Positions 27,267-35,817 of a stretch of 57,161 bases of DNA are shown here, in pieces. Position 1 is the stretch's first letter; each line of letters begins with the position of its first letter. The notes under the pieces were generated by a model. That model was not told the DNA's origin. It did no database searches and worked only from the letters and a program-made list of their open reading frames with translations. The position numbers were made by a program, and so were the translations under genes. The stretch comes from Candidatus Poseidoniaceae archaeon (lineage in GTDB: Archaea; Thermoplasmatota; Poseidoniia; Poseidoniales; Poseidoniaceae), in the NCBI GenBank assembly GCA_938084455.1, contig CALKDX010000002.1, positions 1 to 57,161 on the forward strand, given 5' to 3'.

Positions 27267-29414
27267 TCAAACAAGTTGCCCGGTGCCAGCCAATACAACG
27301 GCAACAATGGACATCAATTTGATGAGAATGTTGAGTGATGGACCAGAGGTGTCCTTGAATGGGTCTCCGATCGTGTCACCGATGACGGCTGCTTCGTGAG
27401 CATCATCGCCCTTCTTTGCGCCTTCAATGTGACCTTGTTCAATTGCTTTCTTTGCGTTGTCCCAAGCGCCACCGGCGTTTGCCATGAACAGAGCCATGAG
27501 GACACCAGTTACGAGGGAACCTGCAAGAAGTCCACCCAGGGCATCTGCGCCAAGAGCGAGACCGACGATGACCGGTGCGAGGACGGCGACAACACCTGGA
27601 CCGACCATTTCTCGCAGAGCAGCCTTGGTCGAGATATCGACGCATGTTTGTGAGTCAGGATACGTCATGTCACCTGCAACGACCTTTTCAGGCCATGTTG
27701 TGGCGTCTTCGATGTCGCCATCGAACGAGGAGTCCTTGGACAAAGTTTCTCGCATGATCGCAAATTGGCGTCGAATTTCAACCACCATGTCGCCTGCTGC
27801 CTTGCCGACCGAAGTCATGGTCATAGCAGCGACAACAAACGGTAGACCACCGCCAATGAGGAGGCCGATAACGACCATTGGGTTTGTCAATGTCAAGTCT
27901 AGATTGGATGGGCCGACAGCTGCGGTGTAAGCTGCAAAGAGTGCAAGTGCGGTCAATGCGGCAGATCCAATTGCGAATCCTTTTCCAACTGCTGCAGTTG
28001 TGTTTCCAATTGAATCGAGTTCATCGGTGATTGCTCGAACATCAGAACCGAGTCCGCTCATCTCAGCAATTCCACCTGCGTTGTCAGCAACTGGTCCGTA
28101 AGCATCGACGGTCATGGTCACACCGACTGTAGCAAGCATGCCCATTGCCGCCATTGCGATGCAATAGAGGCCGAAATCATCTCCACCGAAGTGGTTTGCT
28201 CCAAAGATACCCGCAGCAATCAGAATGATTGGGATGAAGGTTGACATCATGCCGACTGAAAGTCCGGCAATGGCGTTGGTTGCAGGTCCAGTCTTGGACA
28301 TTTCACCGATGTGAGGGATGGCTTTGGTTTTGATTCCAAAGACGGGTTCGATTCCAGTGTAGTATTCTGTAATGAGACCGATTGCGATTCCGACAACACT
28401 GCCCAAAACAACCGAATGCATGACTCCAGAACTCACATCAATCAATCCGAGTCCTGAATATTCGAAGCCGGCGATTGAACCGCTTTCGAGCGAAAGGTAT
28501 CCGCCAATCCAGAACAGTAGGGCTGCGATGAAGGTGGTGTTGCGAAGAGCTGCTGCTGCGTCTTTGCCGTTCTTTAGAACAAACATTGAGAACACACCAA
28601 TGATGGAGGCGACGTATCCGATTAGGCCGAGCATAATCGGCATCATGATGTAGTCGGAAGCACCGGCAAAGTCCTCAGAACTTGCGATGATCATAGCAGC
28701 GATGATTGAACCCACAAAGGATTCGAAGATGTCAGCACCCATCCCTGCGACGTCACCAACGTTGTCACCGACGTTGTCAGCAATGACACCGGGGTTTCGT
28801 GGGTCGTCCTCAGGAATTCCTGCTTCGACCTTACCAACGAGGTCTGCACCGACATCAGCAGCCTTGGTGTAGATACCGCCACCAACACGAGCGAAGAGCG
28901 CAATGGATGAGGCACCCATACCGAATCCTGCAGCTGCGGAAAGGTCAGGGTTGGCATCGCCAGCTCCAAGCCAATACGCAACTAGAGAGATACCGAGAAG
29001 CCCGAGTCCACCAACTGAAAGACCCATAACGGCCCCTCCGTTGTACGATACGGCTAATGCTCCAGCCTTACCGTCGTTCTTAGCAGCCATGGTTGTTCGA
29101 CCGTTGGCTGATGTTGCAGCACGCATTCCAGAGAAGCCAGCAGCAACAGATGCAAGTGCACCTCCAAAGAAGGCAAGAGCGGTGTTCATGTCATTGAGTT
29201 GTGTAAGAGCAGCTCCGACAACCACGACGAATATGGCAAGAACTCGGTATTCTGCAAAGAGGAACGCCATGGCGCCTTTTTGAATTTCTTCGGTGATGTT
29301 GGCAACCTTATCGTTGTCAATTTTCACTTTGTTCACTTGTTGATACAGCATAAACGCAATCGCAAGTCCAAACAAACCTGCACCTGCGGCAATCATCGGT
29401 ATATTATCCATCAT
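27267..29414 (-). CDS. hppA: Membrane-bound K+-dependent pyrophosphatase (715 aa)
   Basis: An integral ion pump with about 16 membrane helices that couples PPi hydrolysis to H+ and/or Na+ export. The catalytic cytosolic loops are intact: '[18 protein letters not shown]', '[20 protein letters not shown]' and the C-terminal '[17 protein letters not shown]'. The motif '[15 protein letters not shown]' has Ala where K+-independent enzymes have Lys, so this is the K+-dependent class. Whether the pumped ion is Na+, H+ or both depends on helix-6 residues I cannot assign with certainty. The gene is divergent from the NifU-domain gene, and a TATA-like element lies 37-45 bases upstream. Confidence 0.95.
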   Translation of the reverse strand: MMDNIPMIAAGAGLFGLAIAFMLYQQVNKVKIDNDKVANITEEIQKGAMAFLFAEYRVLAIFVVVVGAALTQLNDMNTALAFFGGALASVAAGFSGMRAATSANGRTTMAAKNDGKAGALAVSYNGGAVMGLSVGGLGLLGISLVAYWLGAGDANPDLSAAAGFGMGASSIALFARVGGGIYTKAADVGADLVGKVEAGIPEDDPRNPGVIADNVGDNVGDVAGMGADIFESFVGSIIAAMIIASSEDFAGASDYIMMPIMLGLIGYVASIIGVFSMFVLKNGKDAAAALRNTTFIAALLFWIGGYLSLESGSIAGFEYSGLGLIDVSSGVMHSVVLGSVVGIAIGLITEYYTGIEPVFGIKTKAIPHIGEMSKTGPATNAIAGLSVGMMSTFIPIILIAAGIFGANHFGGDDFGLYCIAMAAMGMLATVGVTMTVDAYGPVADNAGGIAEMSGLGSDVRAITDELDSIGNTTAAVGKGFAIGSAALTALALFAAYTAAVGPSNLDLTLTNPMVVIGLLIGGGLPFVVAAMTMTSVGKAAGDMVVEIRRQFAIMRETLSKDSSFDGDIEDATTWPEKVVAGDMTYPDSQTCVDISTKAALREMVGPGVVAVLAPVIVGLALGADALGGLLAGSLVTGVLMALFMANAGGAWDNAKKAIEQGHIEGAKKGDDAHEAAVIGDTIGDPFKDTSGPSLNILIKLMSIVAVVLAGTGQLV

Positions 29415-29443
29415 AACAGAACACCTGTGCCTCGGCGACCAAA

Positions 29444-29463
29444 GAACCCCTCATAAGTGGTTC
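29444..29463 (-). promoter_or_regulatory. Likely hppA promoter with flanking inverted repeat
   Basis: On the minus strand ACTTATGAG (about 29450-29458) is a TATA-like element 37-45 bases before the ATG. GAACC (29444-29448) and GGTTC (29459-29463) flank it as an inverted repeat with a ten-base spacer. The arrangement resembles the larger repeat around the TATA-like element at 7060-7084. Confidence 0.35.
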
Positions 29464-29579
29464 GCCTTGTAAAACCCGTACTATTGCCCTTTTTGGCCCA
29501 TTTTCTGAATCGCCGAAAGCACTCACACCCTCATGCGAACGAAGCAATCGTTGAAAGAGGAGAAACCTGAGGGAGCGGC

Positions 29580-29915
29580 ATGACCATGACAGCCGAGGAG
29601 GTGCTTGCCGAGATTGGACCTGTCCAGGAAATCCTTGACGAGCATGATGGAGTAGTTACCGTCCTTGATACAAGCGATGGCAACATTATGCTCTCGCTTG
29701 ATGGAGGCTGCAATGGATGCTCTTCGACACCAATGACGGCAATGCAGATTTACTATTCACTGAAAAAACTCGAGGCCATCAACGATGTCATCTTCGTCAA
29801 CGGCGAACTTCCTGAATACATGCGCACCTTCATTGACCAGAAAATGGCAAAAGAATCCCTTGAGAACACCACAAGCGATGAAGATGGTCCACAACCCAAA
29901 GGCGAGATTGTTTGA
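29580..29915 (+). CDS. NifU C-terminal-domain Fe-S scaffold protein (111 aa)
   Basis: The core 'VVTVLDTSDGNIMLSLDGGCNGCSS' contains the NifU/Nfu motif with Cys44 and Cys47 (CNGC), which together with a partner molecule carry a [4Fe-4S] cluster for delivery to apo-proteins. The remaining 55 residues form a helix and an acidic tail. The protein lacks the IscU-type N-terminal domain, so it is a stand-alone Nfu-type carrier. Met3 (29586) is an alternative start. It ends one base before the stop codon of the convergent membrane-protein gene. Confidence 0.87.
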   Translation: MTMTAEEVLAEIGPVQEILDEHDGVVTVLDTSDGNIMLSLDGGCNGCSSTPMTAMQIYYSLKKLEAINDVIFVNGELPEYMRTFIDQKMAKESLENTTSDEDGPQPKGEIV

Positions 29916-30245
29916 TCATTCTTCTTTGTCTTCCTTCCCAATGGTGTGTGGATTCGCTCCGAACGATACGTTCTCGCCTTTGATGTTCATACGGGCGGAA
30001 ATAGCGATGACAATGCAGACCAATGACAGTGGCTTAGGTAGGTAATTGGACCCCCATAATTCGCCACCGGAAAGGGACAGCCACCACAATACCCCGGCAG
30101 CAGCAATTAAACTCCCAGCAATCAGATTTTGCACCAAACGCTCCACGGGTGGAGAACGGGAAAAAGTGGCGATGAAGGTGAATAAAACGGCTGAAAAACC
30201 GCACAAACCCTCTGCCAAATGCTCGATGGTTGTTGGTTCGACCAT
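29916..30245 (-). CDS. Small membrane protein of unknown function (109 aa)
   Basis: Three hydrophobic segments are visible ('LCGFSAVLFTFIATF', 'LIAGSLIAAAGVLWWLSL', 'PLSLVCIVIAISARM'), followed by a charged C-terminus rich in Lys, Glu and Asp. I do not recognise the family. Its stop codon abuts that of the convergent NifU-domain gene with no base between them. Confidence 0.6.
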   Translation of the reverse strand: MVEPTTIEHLAEGLCGFSAVLFTFIATFSRSPPVERLVQNLIAGSLIAAAGVLWWLSLSGGELWGSNYLPKPLSLVCIVIAISARMNIKGENVSFGANPHTIGKEDKEE

Positions 30246-30337
30246 GGTTTAGGGCAGGGGCCGGAGTTCTTCAATGTGCAGACAAAGGAAACCTTCGGAG
30301 GGGAATGTTTGACAAGGGTCAGCGTCCCAGTTAAATC

Positions 30338-32272
30338 ATGGCAGGTGGCGGTTTTTCTCTTCCAAAGGCGAGGCCGAGTGGGCCACCATATTTTTCGCGG
30401 AATCAAGTCGCAAAGGCACTGCATCAAGTGGCAGTGCTTTTGGAACTCCAAGGAGCGAATGTGTTTCGCGTTCGATCTTACCAAAACGCAAGCAGGATGC
30501 TTGGCTCATTGACCGAGGATTTGGGTGAGCTTGTCGCCACTGGTCGTTTATTGGAAATGAAGGGTATTGGCAAAGGACTCGGCTCAGCGCTTACACAAGT
30601 GATTGCAGAAGGCCAGTGGCCGTCAGATTGGATTGAACTCCATGCCTCAACACCAGAAGGGATGATTGAGATGCTTGGCATTCCTGGCCTCGGCCCAAAA
30701 CGAATCAAATTGATGAATCAAGAACTTGGCGTCGACTCGGTTGCATCGCTCAAAGAGGCCGCTGAAGCAGGTAAAATCGCCCCAATGAAGGGTTTTGGAG
30801 CCAAATCACAGGCCCGAATGTTGGACGGAATTGAACTTTTAGCCCGCTTCAGAGCACGGCGAAGGTTGGACGTCGGACTGATGTACGGAGAGGCGTTTGA
30901 AACACGTGTGGCTCACATTGATGGCGTGATTAAAGCACAATTGGCAGGAAGCGCAAGACGAAGAAAGGAAACAATCGGAGATTTGGATTTGGTCGTTGCG
31001 GTCGAACCTGAACATCATGAAGCGGTCGCTACCGCAATCCTCAGCCTTCCTGGAATCGCTGATGTCAAAGGTGCTGGCGATTCAAAAATCAGCATCATTC
31101 TCGACACATCGGTGTTTGAAGAAGGCTTCACTGTCGGTCACATTGACCCGAATGTATTGGATGCCATTGGTGGCGACGATTATGAGCAATTGGAAAGCGG
31201 GGGAACCATTGACGCTCAAGTGCGATTGGTCACACCACAAGTCTTCCCATTCACGCTCGCATACTTCACCGGAAGTAAGGAGCATAACATTGCTATGCGA
31301 CAAAGGGCCATCGATCGAGGCTTGCGGCTCAATGAATTCGGATTGATTCCAGAGGCAAAAGCAGGTGAACTCAAGGGCATGGCCGCTGCAGAATTTTCCT
31401 TAGACGCCATTGACGAGCAATCCATTTACCGTCACCTTGACCTCGAGTGGGTTACTCCGGAATTGAGAGAGGACACTGGAGAGATCTTGGCTGCAGAACG
31501 AAGTGCACTGCCTCATTTGCTCGAAACCAGCGAAATTCGAGGAGCATGGCACAACCACACAACCCTTTCTGACGGCGAGGCAAGTCTGGAACAGATGGCT
31601 GAAACGGCTCGCAAAATGGGATGGAATTGGTTGGGAATTGCTGACCATTCTCCTACGTTGCAAGTAGCCAATGGCGCCAGCGCTGAGGACCTTCTCGCCC
31701 AAGGTGAAACGATCAAGCAATACAATGCTGCATGGGCTGATGAAGGCGTAGATTTCCGCCTGTTCCATGGTGTTGAATCAGACATTCTACCCGGGGGCAA
31801 ACTGGATCACCCTGACGATGTTTTGGGAACTTTGGATTACACTGTGGCCTCAGTTCACGCCATCTCAAAATGGCGAGCGAGGGATGAAATTGAAAACACA
31901 GAAGAATTGATTCGCTGCATTGACCACCCTGCAACAACGGTTCTTGGCCATCCCACTGGGAGAATTCTTCAGGGAAGAGATGGCTATGAGGTCGATCTTT
32001 TCGCCGTGTTAGAGCACATGGCAGAGCACAACGATGAGGGTCGTTTGAAGGCGGTTGAATTGAACGCTAGCCCCTACCGATTGGACCTTGATTGGCGGTT
32101 GTGCAAGCATGCGAAGGGGCTTGGTGTACCGGTGATCATCAACCCAGACGCTCATTCATTGCGCGGCCTTGCCGACATCAGTTACGGCGTGATGGCTGCC
32201 CGCAAGGGTTGGTTAGAAGCCAATGATGTGCTCAATACCCTGACTGCGGAGCAGTTGTCAGCCATGATTTAA
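30338..32272 (+). CDS. polX: PolX: family X DNA polymerase domain plus PHP phosphoesterase (644 aa)
   Basis: Domain order is the 8-kDa-like helix-hairpin-helix region (about 20-170, with 'MKGIGKGLGSAL' and 'IPGLGPKRI'), the nucleotidyltransferase palm with Asp215 and Asp217 in 'GDLDLVV', the thumb ('YFTGSKEHN'), and from about 400 a PHP metal-hydrolase domain ('HNHTTLSDGE', 'GIADHS', 'HGVESDI', 'GHPTGR', 'NPDAHS'). Family members fill short gaps in base-excision repair and trim 3' ends. The third carboxylate of the polymerase site normally lies in a 'VDLRxV' strand; here the matching strand is 'AQVRLV' with Gln294, while an Asp sits two residues earlier (292). The PHP ligands look complete, so 3'-exonuclease or phosphatase activity may persist with weak or altered polymerase activity. 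Confidence 0.9.
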   Translation: MAGGGFSLPKARPSGPPYFSRNQVAKALHQVAVLLELQGANVFRVRSYQNASRMLGSLTEDLGELVATGRLLEMKGIGKGLGSALTQVIAEGQWPSDWIELHASTPEGMIEMLGIPGLGPKRIKLMNQELGVDSVASLKEAAEAGKIAPMKGFGAKSQARMLDGIELLARFRARRRLDVGLMYGEAFETRVAHIDGVIKAQLAGSARRRKETIGDLDLVVAVEPEHHEAVATAILSLPGIADVKGAGDSKISIILDTSVFEEGFTVGHIDPNVLDAIGGDDYEQLESGGTIDAQVRLVTPQVFPFTLAYFTGSKEHNIAMRQRAIDRGLRLNEFGLIPEAKAGELKGMAAAEFSLDAIDEQSIYRHLDLEWVTPELREDTGEILAAERSALPHLLETSEIRGAWHNHTTLSDGEASLEQMAETARKMGWNWLGIADHSPTLQVANGASAEDLLAQGETIKQYNAAWADEGVDFRLFHGVESDILPGGKLDHPDDVLGTLDYTVASVHAISKWRARDEIENTEELIRCIDHPATTVLGHPTGRILQGRDGYEVDLFAVLEHMAEHNDEGRLKAVELNASPYRLDLDWRLCKHAKGLGVPVIINPDAHSLRGLADISYGVMAARKGWLEANDVLNTLTAEQLSAMI

Positions 32273-32322
32273 CCAACCGCTTGAATGCACACCTTCTTGA
32301 CTTGCCGCCTCATCCTCCCATC

Positions 32323-32535
32323 ATGCGACTCTTACGCACCTTGATTATGGGCGCAACAATGCTGCTTCCTGGCCTCTTGCTGGGATTCTTAGTCTGGTAC
32401 ATCGCAGGGCAACCGACCAGCGAACCAATAGAATCCCTGATCTGCAACGGCATCCCCCTCCTCTCCGTGACATTAGGTTTGGTCTTTGGCTGGGCAACCG
32501 GAGAGGCCTACTCTGTGAAGATGGAAGCAAAGTGA
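32323..32535 (+). CDS. Small two-helix membrane protein (70 aa)
   Basis: Two hydrophobic stretches ('ATMLLPGLLLGFLVWYIAG' and 'GIPLLSVTLGLVFGWATG') suggest a hairpin in the membrane with a short polar loop. The frame begins at a TTG (32281), but the ATG at 32323 gives a sensible N-terminus (MRLLRTL). No family is recognised. It sits between polX and a short unknown gene, all on the same strand with small gaps, so probably within one transcript. Confidence 0.55.
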   Translation: MRLLRTLIMGATMLLPGLLLGFLVWYIAGQPTSEPIESLICNGIPLLSVTLGLVFGWATGEAYSVKMEAK

Positions 32536-32544
32536 GGCGGTGTG

Positions 32545-32862
32545 ATGGCAAAACGCATCTCACGAAGCGAATGGACCAACCTCGCTGAAACCTTCACTGA
32601 ATTTTTTGCCGGGCTCGGAGTTGTGAATGCAGAAAATGAACTGCTTTCCTTCCACAGCCATTCTCATCACGTACAAACTGGATTTTCGATCCATTCAGAT
32701 GGATTGGTCAACGCCTCCATGCCCCTCCATGGTTTGCAATCGAAGTTCGAAGAATTTGAATTTCATCCTACCGGTCATCTCATCATTTGTCACGCTGAAG
32801 CATCAACCTACACTTACAAAGTACCCGATGTCTTGCTCACAAACAGGAGGCAACGCTCATGA
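32545..32862 (+). CDS. Unknown protein coupled to endonuclease III (105 aa)
   Basis: A soluble protein with no signal or membrane segment. It is His-rich in the middle ('SFHSHSHHVQTGFSIHSDG') and has alternating beta strands. I do not recognise the family. Its stop overlaps the start of nth by four bases (ATGA), so the two are translationally coupled and probably work in the same process or need matched amounts. A GTG one codon upstream (32542) is an alternative start. Confidence 0.65.
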   Translation: MAKRISRSEWTNLAETFTEFFAGLGVVNAENELLSFHSHSHHVQTGFSIHSDGLVNASMPLHGLQSKFEEFEFHPTGHLIICHAEASTYTYKVPDVLLTNRRQRS

Positions 32863-33509
32863 AACGCGCTGACAAGGCCATCCGCATTGTGGAAATGCTT
32901 GAGGAACTGTACCCCGAAACTCCGGTCCCTCTTGACCACACCAACACCTTCGAATTGCTCGTGGCGGTTTTGATGAGTGCACAAACGACCGATCTCAAAG
33001 TCAACGAGGTGACCCCCGCATTGTTCGCAAAAGCCAACACTCCAGAACAGATGTCCAAACTCCCCGTTCAAACAATTCTTGAGGACATACGCCAAGTGGG
33101 CTTGGCACCGACCAAGGCGAAAAACATCCGTCGACTCTCTGAATTGCTCGTTGAACGCCACGATGGAGTGATTCCAGACTCATTTGAAGCGCTCGAGGCG
33201 TTGCCCGGCGTTGGCCATAAGACCGCAGGTGTTGTGCTTGCACAGGCCTTTGGCATACCAGCCTTCCCAATCGACACCCACATTCACCGCTTAGCTGCAA
33301 GATGGGGGCTATCGAAGGGAACGACAGTTGAACGAACAGAGCGTGATTTGAAGGCGATATTCCCCAAGGCGTTGTGGAACAAATTACACTTGCAAATTAT
33401 TTTCTTCGGGCGTGAGTATTGCCCCGCCCGTAACCATGATCTAACGCAATGTCCGATCTGTTCGTGGACGGCAACAAAAAAGCGAATTGCTCAGGAAGCA
33501 AAACGGTAA
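32859..33509 (+). CDS. nth: Endonuclease III, DNA glycosylase/AP lyase (216 aa)
   Basis: An HhH-GPD superfamily glycosylase that removes oxidised pyrimidines and nicks the abasic site. The helix-hairpin-helix 'LPGVGHKTAGV' contains the catalytic Lys121, and 'FPIDTHIHR' contains the catalytic Asp139. Standard members have a C-x6-C-x2-C-x5-C loop holding a [4Fe-4S] cluster. Here only Cys188, Cys198 and Cys201 remain (C-x9-C-x2-C) and no fourth Cys follows, so the cluster is probably absent or bound differently. It is the last gene of the polX-side cluster and abuts the convergent membrane-protein gene. Confidence 0.92.
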   Translation: MKRADKAIRIVEMLEELYPETPVPLDHTNTFELLVAVLMSAQTTDLKVNEVTPALFAKANTPEQMSKLPVQTILEDIRQVGLAPTKAKNIRRLSELLVERHDGVIPDSFEALEALPGVGHKTAGVVLAQAFGIPAFPIDTHIHRLAARWGLSKGTTVERTERDLKAIFPKALWNKLHLQIIFFGREYCPARNHDLTQCPICSWTATKKRIAQEAKR

Positions 33510-33959
33510 TCATACCAGGTTGAGGCTTCGTGCTGCAAGGTTGGTCACAACAAGAATTCCCAAAATCATCGAGGTCACCCTCAACGCGGTGTGCTCATGA
33601 GTGCCAGAATGTGCCTCACGAAGCAAAGCATAGCCAATCAGACCCAAGCCAATCGTTTGGAGCATTGTACCGATGGAAGTGACAACTCGGTCGAGATCGT
33701 TGTATCCATCCACATCTGAGAGGTATTCCGAAATGTCTTCCAACGTTGCTTCATCACCCAGTGCATCAGGAGGGCCCCACATGGTGACGACCTCTGAAAA
33801 TAGAGTTGCAGCGAGAATGAGGATGATTCCAATCATCAACCAACGCTCAAAGGAATAGGAAATTTTGGCCTTGTCGAAGCCTTGTGGGGGTTGATACGGC
33901 GACACAGGTGGAGGGGCAGTTTGGGCGGCAGTTCCGGGTGGAGGAGGTATGGCTTGCAT
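33510..33959 (-). CDS. Membrane protein with Pro-rich N-terminus (149 aa)
   Basis: The first 25 residues are Pro/Ala/Gln-rich and probably cytosolic. Three hydrophobic helices follow ('WLMIGIILILAATLFSEVV', 'MLQTIGLGLIGYALL', 'VTSMILGILVVTNLAA'), with a polar, acidic loop between the first two. No known family is recognised. Its stop codon immediately adjoins that of nth, with which it is convergent. It lies upstream of arlJ's end by 45 bases in reverse order, on the same strand as the archaellum operon, but it follows arlJ only after that operon's end. Confidence 0.6.
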   Translation of the reverse strand: MQAIPPPPGTAAQTAPPPVSPYQPPQGFDKAKISYSFERWLMIGIILILAATLFSEVVTMWGPPDALGDEATLEDISEYLSDVDGYNDLDRVVTSIGTMLQTIGLGLIGYALLREAHSGTHEHTALRVTSMILGILVVTNLAARSLNLV

Positions 33960-34004
33960 GCTTAGGCATCGTGATTCATGTTATTGTCCTTCGCTTGAAG
34001 AACA

Positions 34005-35807
34005 TCAAACTCCAAAGATTCCTGAAGCACTTTCAAGAACAACAGAAGTCAGGAATGAGGTGATTCCAGCAACCCAAAGCAATTGAATGGCTTGCCCAAG
34101 GGCCGTGATTTTTCCACCGCCACGTAACCGATTTGAGATCATTGAAACTGCTGCCACTTGGAACAACACCAAAATCGACACGACAATCTTGAACATTCGA
34201 ATGTTCTCCCCGACTGCAGATGCATCTTCCATAATTGGTAAAGCAAGATCTGAGCCAAAGCTAGAAAGCGCTGAGACATCGGTGTCGACAAATCCTTCGG
34301 CGACACCTGCAATTGAATCTCCCAGTTTCAAGACAATTGCAATGGTCACGTTGAGGCTGGTCACCGTTGCAATCAGTAAACCGAGCGCCACACCGCGCAT
34401 GGTGTTGGCAGACAGTGCACGGCGCCGGCGTAGGGAAAGTAAATTTCCAACCGAACGAGAAACCATCTCTGCAGTTCCTGCAGGTTGGCCAGAGGATTGT
34501 GACCCTTCGATGTAAATTCGGGTGTATCGAGAAATGACTGCAGAGTTTGTGTCTGCGGTAAAATAATCCCAAGCACGATCAGAGTTAATCCGAGTCGAAA
34601 GTCGCTTTTCCAAGCGGTCGATGGAATCATCCAGGACACCAAAGTCAATACCACGAAGGGCTTTGATGGTGGCCGATGGTTCAGCAGAGCGCGCTTGTGC
34701 AGTGCCTCCAAGAGCACGGATAAAATCTGGATAAGTTTCATCTCGACGCAGAACAGCGCTTTCTTCTCGGCCAACCATAAATGCTGGAATGAGCATAGGG
34801 GAAAGCGGGGCAGCAAAAAGAAGTAAACCGTACCGATCCCATTGGCTGCTGACCTCTTGCCAAGAAGCGAGGATGATAATTACGGTGATGAAGAGGAGAA
34901 GAATCGAAAGGAGTGAGGCACCAATGAGGGCCCTGAGAAAATTAATTCGAAACGGAGTGTCCATTTCGTCGCGTGCGAAGGTTGGGTCTTCTGGGATGGT
35001 CGAATTGAACGCATAGACCCCACCAACTTGGATAATGGTGAACAACAAACCCGCTAGCAAAAGAAACCGCATACGACTCGCCACTTCGATTGGAAGATCA
35101 CTTGCAGATCCAACTTCGAACAGCACCAAGTGAATTCCAGCAATCACAAGGCCAAACAATCCAGCAGATACCAGAGACACATAGATTTCCTTCATGGTGT
35201 CTACAGATTCAAGACGCGTGTCGTACAAGGTCGTGTACTGTTCTGCAATTGTTTCCTGTTCGGAACGCATGAACTCATCGATTGGTTGGCCTGCTTCAAT
35301 GGAAAACGCCATTCGATCAAGAAAATCCGCCCACAATGGAGACGGACTTTGTTGGGCCACGATTCGTGAAGCTTCCGGAAGCGACGTGTGCCACTTGTCC
35401 ACAAGCGTTTCAATCCGCTGAACTTCACTGGCTAACTCGCCATAATCCCTCATTTGTTTGAGGATGTCGAAAATAGACTGAGCACCAACTTCACCCAAAG
35501 AAAGGATGCCCATTCGAGTGATGAACATGTGCATTTCTTTCTCAATCAACGCTGCTGAGCGTTGAACATCGAGAAGGGGAAAAGCAATTGCTGCACCCCC
35601 TGCAAGAGTGGGAAGCAACACAAGAAGGAAGATCCCTGCGAAGCCGGAAAACAAGGCCCCTTCCGAAAGACCACCGGTGAGGAGAATGATGACAACTGCG
35701 GAGAAAAAGCCTGCAAAAGCGGCACCACCTACGAAGTAGCCAAGGAAATTCAAAATGGGCATTTCAAGACGCCGCAAAGCGATTTGCCACATCGACATTC
35801 GCTGCAT
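34005..35807 (-). CDS. arlJ: Archaellum membrane platform protein ArlJ (600 aa)
   Basis: The integral-membrane platform of the archaellum motor, of the GspF/TadC superfamily. There are about eight to nine hydrophobic segments: two or three at residues 15-75, a cluster at about 205-330 and the last at about 485-600, separated by two helical cytosolic domains. One is at about 85-200 ('EKEMHMFITRMGILSLGE') and one at about 350-480, with the basic stretch 'SLRRRRALSANTMRG'. This matches archaeal ArlJ rather than two-domain GspF. It is last in the operon, ten bases after arlI. Confidence 0.9.
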   Translation of the reverse strand: MQRMSMWQIALRRLEMPILNFLGYFVGGAAFAGFFSAVVIILLTGGLSEGALFSGFAGIFLLVLLPTLAGGAAIAFPLLDVQRSAALIEKEMHMFITRMGILSLGEVGAQSIFDILKQMRDYGELASEVQRIETLVDKWHTSLPEASRIVAQQSPSPLWADFLDRMAFSIEAGQPIDEFMRSEQETIAEQYTTLYDTRLESVDTMKEIYVSLVSAGLFGLVIAGIHLVLFEVGSASDLPIEVASRMRFLLLAGLLFTIIQVGGVYAFNSTIPEDPTFARDEMDTPFRINFLRALIGASLLSILLLFITVIIILASWQEVSSQWDRYGLLLFAAPLSPMLIPAFMVGREESAVLRRDETYPDFIRALGGTAQARSAEPSATIKALRGIDFGVLDDSIDRLEKRLSTRINSDRAWDYFTADTNSAVISRYTRIYIEGSQSSGQPAGTAEMVSRSVGNLLSLRRRRALSANTMRGVALGLLIATVTSLNVTIAIVLKLGDSIAGVAEGFVDTDVSALSSFGSDLALPIMEDASAVGENIRMFKIVVSILVLFQVAAVSMISNRLRGGGKITALGQAIQLLWVAGITSFLTSVVLESASGIFGV

Positions 35808-35817
35808 CCATCATCCC

